DNA of 64,000 bases from Haladaptatus halobius (GCF_020618475.1 NZ_CP085339.1:372001-436000); one strand, 5' to 3'; positions 34,920 through 44,885 are shown, counted from the stretch's first letter. Notes: generated by a model from the letters alone, not told the origin. A program made the numbers and translations.

Positions 34920-35498
34920 TTACTCTCGAATTACCAGCAACCAGTCACCGTTCGGACGACTGCACGAGGGTGTGTAGCGCACGCCGATAGTATCGACGTC
35001 GAATCCAGCAAGACGTTGTGTTACTGCTGTGCCGATGGCGCCGAGACCGATGATACTGATGGTGCTGTCTTTTAGCTCGTACGCTTGGTAGTGGCGCCAT
35101 TCGCCTCGCTTAGTTCGGCGTTGTCCTTCGTGAAGGCGCCGGGTGAACATCAAGAGATACCCCAGTACCTGTTCGGCTATATTCGGCGCGTGAATGCCCG
35201 AGGCGTTAGTCACCGCACCGCCCATCTCTCGCATCTGCTCTAACGGCAGATGATCGTATCCGGCGGCAACGCCGGCGAAGAGTCGGAGTTGTTCGGCTTT
35301 CTCGAGTAGTGGTTCCTCGATCCGAGTTCCTGAGACGACCGCTGTTTTGGCAATCAGTTCCTGTTCCTCGGCAGGCGTACGAGCGACTTGAATCGTTGTA
35401 TCAGGTAATCTTTCCTGTAGTTCCGAAGCATACGTTTCCGTGGAAAGGCCATGCGGGTTGTGCCGTAGTATGGTGATATCTGGTGCGGATTCAGTCAT
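34920..35498 (-). pseudogene. D-2-hydroxyacid dehydrogenase gene, C-terminally truncated
   Basis: The first about 175 residues are a normal D-isomer 2-hydroxyacid dehydrogenase: catalytic-domain strands, FAGVAAGYDHLPLEQMREMG, HAPNIAEQVLGYLLMFTRRL, and the NAD-binding IIGLGAIGTAVTQRLAGF. Family members have about 310-330 residues, including the catalytic Arg, Glu and His that come after this point. Here the frame ends after an unrelated tail (SCSRPNGDWLLVIRE) at 192 residues. The second half of the NAD domain and all catalytic residues are missing, so it is a 3'-deleted gene. Confidence 0.75.
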
Positions 35499-35691
35499 AG
35501 ATTGTAGGATGCCTCACGCGGTCATCGCGTACACAAGAGCTGATCATCTGAGACATTAATACGGACGACTACATGTCTAAGTATCAACTTCTTCAGTCTC
35601 GAACTCTAAACGGTCGATCTACTCTCGCTATCGACGTATATCAAGTTCAACCCCCATCGTTATAACCGTATAGTCGCATACTGAGGATACG

Positions 35692-36531
35692 ATGACGATA
35701 CCATCAACGAGTCTCCCAAGCGGTGATGAAATGCCAATTGTCGGCATTGGTACATGGGATCTTCACGGAGAGACCATCCGTCATTCCGTCCGTTCCGCTC
35801 TCGAAGCTGGCTACACTCATATCGATACCGCCGAAGGATATCAAAACGAAACCGAGATCGGCGATGTTTTGACCGACTACAACCGTGAGAATCTATTTCT
35901 CACTTCGAAAGTTCTTCCATCAAATCTCAATTATGACTCTGTTGTAGAATCGTGTGAACGATCTCTCGACGAACTTGGTACTGACTATCTCGATCTCTAT
36001 CTCATTCATTGGCCGAACCCGGCCATCTCACTCCGTGAAACCCTGAGCGCAATGGAGTATCTCCATGATCAGGGAACGGTGCGCAACATCGGTGTTTCGA
36101 ACTTCAGCGCCTACCAGCTTAGCAACGCCCATCATATCTCAAATATTCCGATCGCTGTTAACCAGATCGAGTTTCATCCGTGGTTCCAGCGCTCAGATCT
36201 CGTTGAGTATTGTCGAGAAACAGACGTGATCGTGGAGGCCGCCGCACCTCTCGCTCGCACCGAGATATTGGGAGATGAAACCGTCAACGAACTTGCCGAA
36301 AAATACGATAAAACGCCCGCGCAGATAGTCCTCCGATGGGCCGTTGAGAAGGATGTCATCGTGATCCCAAAATCTGCGTCCGAAGGTCACATTCGAGAGA
36401 ATATACAACTGTTCGACTGGCAACTAAACGAACTTGATCACCAACGACTTAACGAGATAGACCTTGGTCAGGCCGTGTACGATACACCAGTGCGGGATTG
36501 GACTGACGAGGTTTATGGGATCCCGGAGTAA
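35692..36531 (+). CDS. Aldo/keto reductase
   Basis: The 279-residue protein is a complete (beta/alpha)8 aldo/keto reductase. The catalytic tetrad is Asp45, Tyr50 (HIDTAEGYQNE), Lys73 (LTSKVLP) and His106 (LIHWPNP). The cofactor-binding segment IPKSASEGHIRENI is present near the C-terminus. It reduces aldehydes or aldoses with NAD(P)H; AKRs of this size often act on pentoses and uronates, and the neighbouring island makes an aldose substrate plausible. The start fits the family length. A GTTATAACCG TATA-like box lies about 30 bases upstream. Confidence 0.88.
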   Translation: MTIPSTSLPSGDEMPIVGIGTWDLHGETIRHSVRSALEAGYTHIDTAEGYQNETEIGDVLTDYNRENLFLTSKVLPSNLNYDSVVESCERSLDELGTDYLDLYLIHWPNPAISLRETLSAMEYLHDQGTVRNIGVSNFSAYQLSNAHHISNIPIAVNQIEFHPWFQRSDLVEYCRETDVIVEAAAPLARTEILGDETVNELAEKYDKTPAQIVLRWAVEKDVIVIPKSASEGHIRENIQLFDWQLNELDHQRLNEIDLGQAVYDTPVRDWTDEVYGIPE

Positions 36532-36548
36532 CCTGCTACCAGAGTTTA

Positions 36549-36570
36549 ATCGATTTCATACCAAATCGAT
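36549..36570. terminator. Inverted repeat between convergent genes
   Basis: ATCGATTT (36549-36556) and AAATCGAT (36563-36570) form a perfect eight-pair stem just after the aldo/keto reductase stop and before the convergent ABC-operon end. This position suits a bidirectional transcript end; function is inferred. Confidence 0.35.
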
Positions 36571-36671
36571 GGTTGCAAGCGCAGTTTTAGTGCAACTTCG
36601 ACAATACAGCCGCCGAGAAAGACAGTGTTTGTCGGTCGCCTACAGTCGGATTATCAAATTAAGATTAATAT

Positions 36672-37304
36672 TCAAAAATTGTCTTTTTCAGCGGTTAGTG
36701 TGGAACTGTTCTGGATAACCTCTAAATGAAAACTAAATAAAACTGCAGGGATGATAATGACTAGCCCAACGATGGAAACGATACCAACAAAGACGAGAAC
36801 TCCTGAAGCAAATATGACAACAATACAATGTAACGGATTGTGTATCACCCATCTGTAACTATTTTTTACTGCCACCGAGAACGTATTCTCATCAGAGAGT
36901 AAAGCAAATGTTGTCAGTGATATGAGTAGAAGGAATGAGAACAGGTACACACCAACGATAGAGAGGAGGATATACTGTATTGAATCTGTCACGATGTATC
37001 GATAGAAGTACGCAATCGTGAGCACACCAATGACGACAGGAACAATGGACATCAACGTCGCATTGAGCCCATGACGTCGTAGTGTTCTACGAATCGCCTT
37101 CGTCTCAATCCGTTGGCCGTTTCGCATCGAATTTATCGCCGTGTACGCGCCGAGTGTGGCCAGGCCGGACGTTACCAAAGGAAACGAGCCGACAACCCAA
37201 CATACGCTTATTACTACGAGAGACGGGCTATGTTGGTAGACAAAACTCCCTGTCCGCCGGACGGAGCGGCGAAACTGATCCGCGTTTGTGGATGCGGTGA
37301 TCAT
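36672..37304 (-). CDS. YesL/DUF624-like membrane protein, last gene of sugar ABC operon
   Basis: The 210-residue protein has about five hydrophobic segments, starting after a basic N-terminus (VRRTGSFVYQHSPSLVVISV). A WVVGSFPLVTSGLATLGAYT segment, with its G-x-x-P-x-x-x-x-x-x-A pattern, resembles DUF624/YesL proteins. Those proteins are encoded with carbohydrate ABC transporters in bacteria, where their role is unknown. Here the start overlaps the upstream permease stop by four bases (ATGA), so it belongs to the transporter operon. Family assignment is tentative; the membrane topology is clear. Confidence 0.55.
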   Translation of the reverse strand: MITASTNADQFRRSVRRTGSFVYQHSPSLVVISVCWVVGSFPLVTSGLATLGAYTAINSMRNGQRIETKAIRRTLRRHGLNATLMSIVPVVIGVLTIAYFYRYIVTDSIQYILLSIVGVYLFSFLLLISLTTFALLSDENTFSVAVKNSYRWVIHNPLHCIVVIFASGVLVFVGIVSIVGLVIIIPAVLFSFHLEVIQNSSTLTAEKDNF

Positions 37305-38161
37305 CCAGTTGTCCCTTGGAACTGCACTGCTTCAATGATGCGATCCTGCAATAACAAGAATAGAATAAACAACGGTAGCGCGGCGATGACACCGGAGGCC
37401 ATAGTAAGCCCTGGTTGGAATGTAAAGGTATCTCGGAGCACGACTAATCCGAGTGGGAGGGTGAACGAACTCTGGCTCTGGAGCACCACCACGGGCCAGA
37501 CAAACTGATTCCAGTTGAAGACAAACACGAAGATGGCTAGGGCAGAGAGGATTGGTTTCGATATTGGAAGGATGATACGGGTATAAATTTGGAAATTCGA
37601 GAATCCATCAAGCCGAGCGGCCTCGTCATACTCATCGGGGATGTCCCGGAAGAACTGATAAAGTAAGAACACCCCGAGCGGATTTGCCACCGCAGGAAGG
37701 ACCACGCCTAGGAGATCACTGACGAGACCTAGATCGGCTACGATGGTGAACAGCGGCACTAGGTTCACGTAGAAAGGGACGAGGAAACTGGCAACGATGA
37801 TGCTCAACAGTATCGATTGGCCGGGCCAGTCCAACCGCGTGAGCGAGAAAGCGATCATCGAATCGACGATTAGGACGAGTACCGTCGCGACCGTCGCGAC
37901 CACAAAGGTGTTGATCACCCACGGAATAATCATTGAACTAGAAATTAGTTCCGAATAGTTCGCAAAGGTGATCTTGGGTGGGATAAGATGAGGAGTTGAA
38001 CTGATTGCGATACTTTCGGGCTGAAGGGACAGCGAAATCATATAGAGGTACGGCAGTACGAACAAGAGCGCAACGCCGTACAACCCCATGTGGATCGCCA
38101 TGGTACGCAACGTTTTGTCATTACTGATACTACTGATTCGACCAACGGTGGAACTGCTCAT
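37301..38161 (-). CDS. Sugar ABC transporter permease (MalG-type)
   Basis: The 286-residue membrane protein has six hydrophobic segments and a long periplasm-side loop after the first. It carries the EAA signature YDEAARLDGFSNFQIYTRII near residues 190-210, which contacts the ATPase. The C-terminal part is typical of MalG/UgpE permeases. It overlaps both neighbours by four bases (ATGA), so it is translated with the MalF-type permease and the DUF624-like protein. With the lipoprotein and ATPase it forms an importer probably for arabinose or arabino-oligosaccharides. Confidence 0.9.
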   Translation of the reverse strand: MSSSTVGRISSISNDKTLRTMAIHMGLYGVALLFVLPYLYMISLSLQPESIAISSTPHLIPPKITFANYSELISSSMIIPWVINTFVVATVATVLVLIVDSMIAFSLTRLDWPGQSILLSIIVASFLVPFYVNLVPLFTIVADLGLVSDLLGVVLPAVANPLGVFLLYQFFRDIPDEYDEAARLDGFSNFQIYTRIILPISKPILSALAIFVFVFNWNQFVWPVVVLQSQSSFTLPLGLVVLRDTFTFQPGLTMASGVIAALPLFILFLLLQDRIIEAVQFQGTTG

Positions 38162-39081
38162 GCTGAATCACTCCCGATGTACCGATAGTTAATGTACGAA
38201 ACAGCGACGAGGATAGCGAACAACAGGTATCCGATTGCCGCAGCGTAGCCGAACCGTTGTTGGCTAAACGCCGCATTATAGAGATAGAAGACAAGCGTCA
38301 TAGTGGCGTTATTGGGGCCCCCGTTAGTCATTACGTACGGCTGACCGAACACCTGAAACTGCTGTATGAATTGTATGATGACGACGAACGCGATCGCGTT
38401 GCGCATCTGCGGCAGCGTGATGTCTCGGAACGCTCGCCACGTTCTTGCCCCATCGAGTCTGGCAGCTTCGTACAGTCGTTGCGGAACGTTTTGGCGTGCA
38501 GCGAGTAGGATGACGAAGTTGAAACCGAGAAGCCACCAGTCGGTGACCAGGGCGAGCACCGGCATCGCCAACGTCGGAGAACCGAGCCAATCAGGTGGAC
38601 TGTCCATTATGAACCCGAGGTAATAATTGATGGGACCGAATCCGGTCGACAAGAGCAGCGACCAGACGATTCCAACGATCGAAACGGTCAGGATATACGG
38701 GCTGAAGTAGATCGTCTGCAGGTGCCGCCGTCCGAACACTTTCTTGTTGACTCCAAGTGCGAGTGCCAAACTCAAGATCACCATCGTCGGTACAGTGAGG
38801 ACGACGAAGTACACCGTGTTCCATAACGCGTTCCAAAAAGCGGGATCCTGAAACATCGAGACGTAATTTTGGAAGCCGACGAACTGGGACTGTGAGGGGA
38901 AGAGGGGATCCCACTCGAAGAGACTCATATACAATCCCTGAAGTAACGGGTACAGAAGGAACAAACAGAAAAAGGCGAGGTACGGAAGGGTAAACAGAAT
39001 ACCGTCGATAGTCTCTCGCCGTCGAAGAATCGTTCTCATGCGGTTCTGACTAGTCCGATCGAATCGTTCTCTAATTGACAT
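38158..39081 (-). CDS. Sugar ABC transporter permease (MalF-type)
   Basis: The 307-residue protein has six hydrophobic segments and a basic N-terminal extension. Its EAA motif is YEAARLDGARTWRAFRDITL, followed by the typical FGQPYVMTNGGPNNAT segment of CUT1-class permeases. Its start lies eleven bases inside the end of the substrate-binding protein gene, so the operon is tightly coupled. The pair of permeases forms the membrane channel of a CUT1-type importer. The sequence resembles the H. volcanii XacH/XacI-like arrangement, which is inference. Confidence 0.9.
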   Translation of the reverse strand: MSIRERFDRTSQNRMRTILRRRETIDGILFTLPYLAFFCLFLLYPLLQGLYMSLFEWDPLFPSQSQFVGFQNYVSMFQDPAFWNALWNTVYFVVLTVPTMVILSLALALGVNKKVFGRRHLQTIYFSPYILTVSIVGIVWSLLLSTGFGPINYYLGFIMDSPPDWLGSPTLAMPVLALVTDWWLLGFNFVILLAARQNVPQRLYEAARLDGARTWRAFRDITLPQMRNAIAFVVIIQFIQQFQVFGQPYVMTNGGPNNATMTLVFYLYNAAFSQQRFGYAAAIGYLLFAILVAVSYINYRYIGSDSA

Positions 39082-40399
39082 CGTTGATCAACCTCTGAAT
39101 GGTGTTAACTCCACGCCGTATTCCCTTTTGAGGAGGTACGTTGTGCGCGTAGATATCGGGGAAAAAGTCCCATGTCGAATCGTTATTGACGTTGAATGGG
39201 GTTCGTGGTAAGTAGGCGAATTGGTTGTCGCTCGCCATTTCGAAGAACTTGGAGAGCGATTTCGGCCACAGTGGCGAATTTCGCAATGCCTGTGAGTTCA
39301 ATGCGTCGGTCGCAGCCGGTAAATGTCCGGCTCGAGTTCCCCATACTGGGTTCTTCTGCGTGATCCATTCGGCGACGTCGACCCCAACCTGTGTTTTTTG
39401 ATTACTTCGATTCGGATTTCTAGGTAATACAATTGTATGACTCCCTGATTGGGTGAAATCTTGCTTTTTTCCCGGGGCGACGAACGGCTTAAACATACTC
39501 CACTCGAACCCGTCAAGTGATTCCAAGACGGCCGCATACCAAGTACCGTTCATCGTCATCGCCAAGTTGTTGTCCTGAAACGCGATATCGGCTCTATTCT
39601 CCGATGCGTTCGGGATATCCCAGCCGTATTTCCCAGTCATGTCGCTGAATAGCTTCGCGACTCCCATGCCCGCCTGGTCGTCGAACGTGACGTTCGTGAG
39701 GGAATCGTTGAACAGTTTTCCGCCACGTTGATGAACGAAGGCGATGAACGTTCGAAGCATGCCGATGGGATCGAGATACGGAGTCGGAGCGAACGCGTGG
39801 GCGTCAGTTTTGTTCACGATCGCGTTACACGCTTTCTCGAACTCTTGAAAGTTGGTGGGAGGGGACTGTGGATCGAGACCTGCTTTCTCGAACAAAGTCG
39901 GGTTGTAGTATATTCCGATCGGGTGTGCATCTAGCGGAAGCGCTAACTGGTTGCCACCGAAGCGCATGCGCTTCCATAATGTGGAAACGTATTTGCTCTC
40001 GGCGGATCCGCTCAAGTACCTATTGAACGGAATGAGCATCTCCTGAAACCGTCCCATTAGCGCCTGATGCATGATCGCGATATCCGGACCTTTGTCCGCA
40101 ACCAAGGCGGTGTACAGCTTCGTATAGTATCTATTCCAAGGGATTCGTTGTCGCTCGATCCAAACGTCCCCGAGCGGTTGCTGTTCGTTGAACCGATCCA
40201 CGATCGATGCCATCGTCTCTCCGTCGCCGCCGCCGAAAAGTGTCCAGAACTGAATCGTCGTTTCAGCGTTGTTCCCTGGCTTGCCGACGATTGCATTGTA
40301 CGAATTGCAACCGGCCAATCCCACGGTACCAGCCACACCAGCACCACCGAGAAACTGTCGTCTCGACAGGATACTATTCCCTCTATCCGGGGTTGCCAT
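39071..40399 (-). CDS. Sugar ABC transporter substrate-binding lipoprotein
   Basis: The 442-residue protein has a twin-arginine signal (SRRQFLGGAG, residues 12-21) and a lipobox LAGC with Cys31, so it is exported by Tat and anchored by a lipid. The mature part is a type-1 extracellular solute-binding fold: TIQFWTLFGGGDGETMASIV, PDIAIMH, IGIYYNPTLFEKAGLDP and MTMNGTWYAAVLE. The size and the CUT1 permease partners indicate a mono- or oligosaccharide ligand. The island context suggests L-arabinose, xylose or arabino-oligosaccharides. Stop overlaps the next gene. Confidence 0.9.
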   Translation of the reverse strand: MATPDRGNSILSRRQFLGGAGVAGTVGLAGCNSYNAIVGKPGNNAETTIQFWTLFGGGDGETMASIVDRFNEQQPLGDVWIERQRIPWNRYYTKLYTALVADKGPDIAIMHQALMGRFQEMLIPFNRYLSGSAESKYVSTLWKRMRFGGNQLALPLDAHPIGIYYNPTLFEKAGLDPQSPPTNFQEFEKACNAIVNKTDAHAFAPTPYLDPIGMLRTFIAFVHQRGGKLFNDSLTNVTFDDQAGMGVAKLFSDMTGKYGWDIPNASENRADIAFQDNNLAMTMNGTWYAAVLESLDGFEWSMFKPFVAPGKKQDFTQSGSHTIVLPRNPNRSNQKTQVGVDVAEWITQKNPVWGTRAGHLPAATDALNSQALRNSPLWPKSLSKFFEMASDNQFAYLPRTPFNVNNDSTWDFFPDIYAHNVPPQKGIRRGVNTIQRLINDVN

Positions 40400-40575
40400 G
40401 TTAACGAACAGCGAAGTACACCGGGTTAAATATTTTGGTCAGCTATCTTTTATAAAATTATACCGAAAGCAGTGATAGTGAAGCTCGGGAGGTGGGGGTC
40501 ACTATCGATGAGGCGATATCGATGCGGATTGTACAAGTAGAGAAAGGTGGGACGGGGGAATCCTCGCCGATGCAC

Positions 40576-41712
40576 TCACGCTTCTGTCGTCACATCGGAC
40601 GTGACGGCGCTAGTGGGATCCGCCCACGCCAAGACGTTTCTCCCCGTCGACCGGTCGAAGATATGCACGTCGGATTCGTCGAACGAAACCCGGATTGTGT
40701 CACCTTCCGAGTGATTGATCTGACCTAAGACGCGCATTTTGAACTCAGTGTTGCCGCTCCGCAGATACAGATAATTATCGTCCCCGATCGGTTCCCGAAC
40801 TTCGAGCACGGCTTCGATCCCGCTAGAATCGTTCTCATCGGCGAACACCATGTGTTCAGGTCGAATTCCGAGAATCAACTCGTCGTTCATACTCTGTTTC
40901 CGAATGCGTCCAGCAAAGGAATCCGACAGCGTATACGTTACGTCGGTGCCCGTGAGAGTTGAGTCCATCAGCTGTACATCGAAGAAATTCATTGACGGAC
41001 TTCCGATAAACTCGGCGACGAACGTATTCTTCGGCTTAGAAAAAACCTCTCTCGGCGTCCCGACCTGCTGGAGTTCTCCGTGGTTTAAAATCACGACTCG
41101 GTCGCTCATCGTCATCGCTTCCTCCTGATCGTGTGTCACATACACCGTCGTCGTGTTGAGTTCTTCCTGGATCCGTTGGAGTTCGGTCCGCATGTGTGTT
41201 CGGAGTTTGGCGTCGAGATTCGAGAGCGGTTCGTCCATCAAAAATGCGGATGGATCGCGGACGATCGCGCGACCGGTTGCAACTCGCTGTTGCTGGCCGC
41301 CGGAGAGTTCGCTCGGCCTTTTGTCCAACTGATCTTCGATTCCCATCATTTCCGCGGCTTCCCTCACTCCGTCCTCGATTTGTTCGTTCGATCGATCTGA
41401 ATTGAGTTTTAATCCATAGGACATATTCTGCTCGACAGTCATATGAGGATAGAGTGCGTAATTTTGAAATACCATGGCGATGTCGCGATCCTGAGGTTGA
41501 ACGTCGTTAATTCGCCGATCACCGATGTAAATTGTACCCTCCGTAATATCTTCCAATCCAGCTATCATCCGAAGAATCGTCGACTTGCCTGATCCAGATG
41601 GCCCTACAATAGTAACGAATTCGCCATCTTCGATATCCAAATCGAATTCATCTACCGCGACAATATTTCCACTATACCGTTTTCGAACGCCTTCTAGGCG
41701 TATCCTGCTCAT
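40576..41712 (-). CDS. Sugar ABC transporter ATPase (MsmK/UgpC-type)
   Basis: The ATG at 41712 (MSRIRLEGVRKRY) is preferred; a longer frame adds a hydrophobic leader unlike the family. The 378-residue protein has Walker A GPSGSGKST, Q-loop VFQNYALYPHMTV, signature LSGGQQQR, Walker B FLMDEPLSNLDAKL and H-loop VTHDQEEA. A C-terminal TOBE-type regulatory domain follows. It energises the CUT1 importer encoded downstream, 177 bases away on the same strand. In the H. volcanii pentose transporter two ATPases are used; only one is seen here. The AT-rich upstream region holds TTTATATTAT-like promoter sequence. Confidence 0.92.
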   Translation of the reverse strand: MSRIRLEGVRKRYSGNIVAVDEFDLDIEDGEFVTIVGPSGSGKSTILRMIAGLEDITEGTIYIGDRRINDVQPQDRDIAMVFQNYALYPHMTVEQNMSYGLKLNSDRSNEQIEDGVREAAEMMGIEDQLDKRPSELSGGQQQRVATGRAIVRDPSAFLMDEPLSNLDAKLRTHMRTELQRIQEELNTTTVYVTHDQEEAMTMSDRVVILNHGELQQVGTPREVFSKPKNTFVAEFIGSPSMNFFDVQLMDSTLTGTDVTYTLSDSFAGRIRKQSMNDELILGIRPEHMVFADENDSSGIEAVLEVREPIGDDNYLYLRSGNTEFKMRVLGQINHSEGDTIRVSFDESDVHIFDRSTGRNVLAWADPTSAVTSDVTTEA

Positions 41713-42044
41713 GGTTAACAAGGTCATCGTTACCAATGTAAATACCTTTCCCAAAATGACATCAATAATATAAATATTTGGACACCATTATAAATTTTGA
41801 CAGTTGGTCTGAGGCATAATGTTAAAGAATTGAAAGATATGCAAATCTCAAAACCGGTTCTCGCCCTCGAATAATTAACGATGATTGATTTATTGGCGTT
41901 GCGAATCCGTTGTCGACCTCAGTAGAAAAAGAGTCAAATTTCGAAAGTTCCTGGTGTATTCACGGAATATATGCGGAGAAATAGGGATAGTATAGTAAGC
42001 CATGCGAGTGAACAACTGCTCAGTTCCCCGAAAGCAGGTTCCGT

Positions 42045-43544
42045 TCACCGGATAGCGATTCCAGCTACCGTTGACGACGCCAACTCGACGGTCAGGATTC
42101 CGTCGTCAATCGCAATTTCGAGATTTTCAGCTTCGAATTCGTCGGCGTTGTCGGTATCGACTTCCGTATCAACGTCACGATTCGCGAACAGCACCTTTGC
42201 GTCGACATTCTCTGTATCTGGCGTCGTCCCTTCGAGGGTGACATCGATGGTGTGGGATTCGCGACAGTCGAGATTCGTGAGGGTAACGTAGATCTCATCG
42301 TCGTTGATCGACGCAGAGGCTCCGACTAACGGCAACTCACCGTCGTCGTCGAGTTTGCGCACCGGTGTATCGACCGACGTCTGGACAGCTTCGTTATCTT
42401 TGTGTGGTGCATAGAGGTCAAATACGCGATAGGTGGGTCGAGCCCACGCGTCATCGCCGTCCGTCTCAACCAGACACTGGAGAACGTTGACGGTCTGTGC
42501 AATGTTGGACATCGTCATTACGTCACTGTGATGATTAAAGACGTCGAGGACAGCCGCCGCCGAGAGCGCATCGAGGACGGTTCCTGGCTGTTCGAGACCG
42601 TTCTCAGGGACGGACTCGGGGTGCCAAGCCCCCCACTCGTCGATGATGACACCGATATCACGGGTGGTAGCTACGGCGTCGATCGCTGCGCTGATCCGCT
42701 CAATATGATCATCTATCTCGAGGGCTTCCGCTAGGAATCGATCGTACTGATCCTCGTCGGCTTCGGCGACGGACATCGTCCGTCCGTAATAGTGGTGGAG
42801 TGTGAGGTGATCGAGGGGGAACTCGACGCCCCAACCGGTACTTCCAACTTCTTCCATGAACCGTCGATTCCACTTGTGATTCTCGAACCCGCAGGCGATG
42901 AGTTCGAGATCGTGATCGAGCATTAGGTTATCCATGCTCCCGACGTAGGTTGCGAAACGGCGGTATTCGCGCGCGTATTGTTCTGGCGTCATTTGCCCAC
43001 CACAACCCCAATTTTCGTTGCCGAGGCCCCAGTATCGTACTCCGTAGGGATCTTCGCGGCCGTTCTCGCGTCGTCGATTCGCGAGTTCGGTCTCACCATC
43101 GTAATTACAGTATTCGACCCAATCAGCGGCTTCTTGAGGATCTCCCGACCCGACGTTCACGGCTAGATACGGTTCGGTTCCGATGTGTTCACAAAGCTCC
43201 AAGAACTCGTCGGTACCGAACGCATTAGACTCTTCGGGGACTTCATGTGTGTCCTGAGCCCAGAAGAGGTTCCGACGGCGCGGACGCTCTTCTCGAGGCC
43301 CGATACCGTCCTCCCAGTGATAGTCATCAGCGAAACAACCGCCGGGCCATCGTAATACCGGCATCTCGAGGTCCGCGAGAAGGGAAACGACGTCTTCCCG
43401 AAATCCGACCTCTTTATCCTCATCACTATGCCATATCCCATCGTAAATACACCTACCGAGGTGCTCCGAGAAATGGCCATGCATTTCAGGTGCAATGCGA
43501 TCGATACCCGCCTCTGTATGAACCGTAACGCGAGCGTTTGTCAT
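42045..43544 (-). CDS. GH51 alpha-L-arabinofuranosidase
   Basis: The 499-residue protein is a full GH51 enzyme. The catalytic acid/base is Glu177 in YWGLGNENWG and the nucleophile Glu303 in IDEWGAWHPE, with MHGHFSEHLGRCIYDGIW and PVLRWPGGCFADDYHWEDGI at the N-terminus as usual for the barrel. A C-terminal beta-domain completes the length. No signal peptide is present, so it should act inside the cell on imported arabino-oligosaccharides and release L-arabinose. It is divergent from the SDR gene across a 405-base control region and lies upstream of the ABC operon on the same strand. Confidence 0.93.
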   Translation of the reverse strand: MTNARVTVHTEAGIDRIAPEMHGHFSEHLGRCIYDGIWHSDEDKEVGFREDVVSLLADLEMPVLRWPGGCFADDYHWEDGIGPREERPRRRNLFWAQDTHEVPEESNAFGTDEFLELCEHIGTEPYLAVNVGSGDPQEAADWVEYCNYDGETELANRRRENGREDPYGVRYWGLGNENWGCGGQMTPEQYAREYRRFATYVGSMDNLMLDHDLELIACGFENHKWNRRFMEEVGSTGWGVEFPLDHLTLHHYYGRTMSVAEADEDQYDRFLAEALEIDDHIERISAAIDAVATTRDIGVIIDEWGAWHPESVPENGLEQPGTVLDALSAAAVLDVFNHHSDVMTMSNIAQTVNVLQCLVETDGDDAWARPTYRVFDLYAPHKDNEAVQTSVDTPVRKLDDDGELPLVGASASINDDEIYVTLTNLDCRESHTIDVTLEGTTPDTENVDAKVLFANRDVDTEVDTDNADEFEAENLEIAIDDGILTVELASSTVAGIAIR

Positions 43545-43949
43545 ACGGTTATATGATCTATTTTAGTAACGGTATAAATGAAACGGTTAACGTCATATTT
43601 CAGTAAAGTAATGGATACACATTACACATATGACTTAATGATGCAGAACAGCGCGACCGAATCGCACCGTTCCCGATATCCTTCGTGCTTTTTCGAATCC
43701 AACGTTCCCTCTAACAGGTTTCTGACTTCGATCGAACCATCAGTTCATGGATTGAGTTCGACTATTAGTTTCGTGATAAACGTTCCGTGATCGACTTTTG
43801 CTTTCATGTAAAGGCAGTAATGGCCGCAGTGAGGCGGCGAAATTTGGCGAAGAGGTGATATTCAATTAGAGACGAGAGACCAGACGGAACAGTACTTCGA
43901 AACAGCCGGCTGCGTTTAGTTTTATATTTCCCCGATGTGACGTGAGCGT
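43545..43949. promoter_or_regulatory. Divergent control region between GH51 and SDR genes
   Basis: No gene is present. For the plus strand a TTTATAT box (about 43920-43926) lies about 27 bases before ATG 43950, as expected for a leaderless haloarchaeal transcript. For the minus strand, AT-rich tracts follow the GH51 start. No dyad matching the TTCCGG motif at 47.2 kb was seen. Confidence 0.5.
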
Positions 43950-44711
43950 ATGGCTCGAATCGCCCTCACCGGAGCGGCAGGAAGCGTTGGTTCAGTTGCC
44001 CACAGTGGCCTACAGGATCACGACGTACTCCCCATCACTCATCGCGAGCACAACAATCTCGATAGCATCGTGCTTGATGTGGGGGATCGAGCGGCGCTCA
44101 TGGCGGCTTTCAAGGATCGGAACGTGGTGGTTCACCTCGCCGGGAACCCCTCCCCGGAAGCCAATTGGAAGAGCGTATTGTCCACCAACGTCGACGGGAC
44201 ATACAACGTGTACGAGGCGGCACTAGCTAATGACGTTGACCGAGTTGTTTTCGCCAGTACGAACCATATCCACCAGATGGAAAACATCGGTAAGCGTGAC
44301 CGCCCAGAGACGCTCCGTGAAAACGCGACCACAGTCAGACCTGACGCGCCACACCGTCCAGATTCGTACTACGCCGTCAGCAAGGTCGCCGGCGAAGCAC
44401 TAGGCAACTACTATGCGTTGCGACATGGAATCGAAGTCGTTAATCTCCGCATCGGGTGGCTCCTAACGGAATCAGAATTGCAGATGCACCAAGCTGATGA
44501 TCCAGAGGCTGCACGCTACGCTCGCGCGATGTGGTTGAGTCCAGATGACTGCAAGGACGGTATACAAAAAGCGGTCAAGACGCCGCTAAATCGAAATCCC
44601 GTCTCTGTGAACCTACTTTCCGCTAACCAGGAGCGATATCTCTCACTAACTGAAACGCAACGCCAATTGGGGTACGCCCCGGTGGACGACTCGGCGACCG
44701 TCATGGAGTAG
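43950..44711 (+). CDS. Extended SDR dehydrogenase, probable L-arabinose dehydrogenase
   Basis: The 253-residue protein has the GxxGxxG NAD(P)-binding site (TGAAGSVGS, residues 7-15), VVHLAGNPSPEANW and the extended-SDR active site YYAVSKVAGEAL with Tyr and Lys. Relatives include uronate dehydrogenases and the haloarchaeal L-arabinose dehydrogenase, which is an extended SDR in Haloferax volcanii. With the GH51/GH127 arabinosidases, lactonase and dehydratases next to it, oxidation of L-arabinose to L-arabinonolactone is the best guess. Uronate or galactose oxidation cannot be excluded from the sequence. Confidence 0.8.
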   Translation: MARIALTGAAGSVGSVAHSGLQDHDVLPITHREHNNLDSIVLDVGDRAALMAAFKDRNVVVHLAGNPSPEANWKSVLSTNVDGTYNVYEAALANDVDRVVFASTNHIHQMENIGKRDRPETLRENATTVRPDAPHRPDSYYAVSKVAGEALGNYYALRHGIEVVNLRIGWLLTESELQMHQADDPEAARYARAMWLSPDDCKDGIQKAVKTPLNRNPVSVNLLSANQERYLSLTETQRQLGYAPVDDSATVME

Positions 44712-44885
44712 TCATTTCACTGTCCATCCGCTCGTAGTCTGGTCGGCTGTCGATCGGTTAATTGAGTACGGAGGCAGTAAAGCAGTGATATGGCGATTGT
44801 AGTTTGTACTGTCAACGAGTGTCCTTCGACGTATTTCCGGCATCACCGGAACGATTATGTGGGTAAATTTCATCTGTTGAATCGC

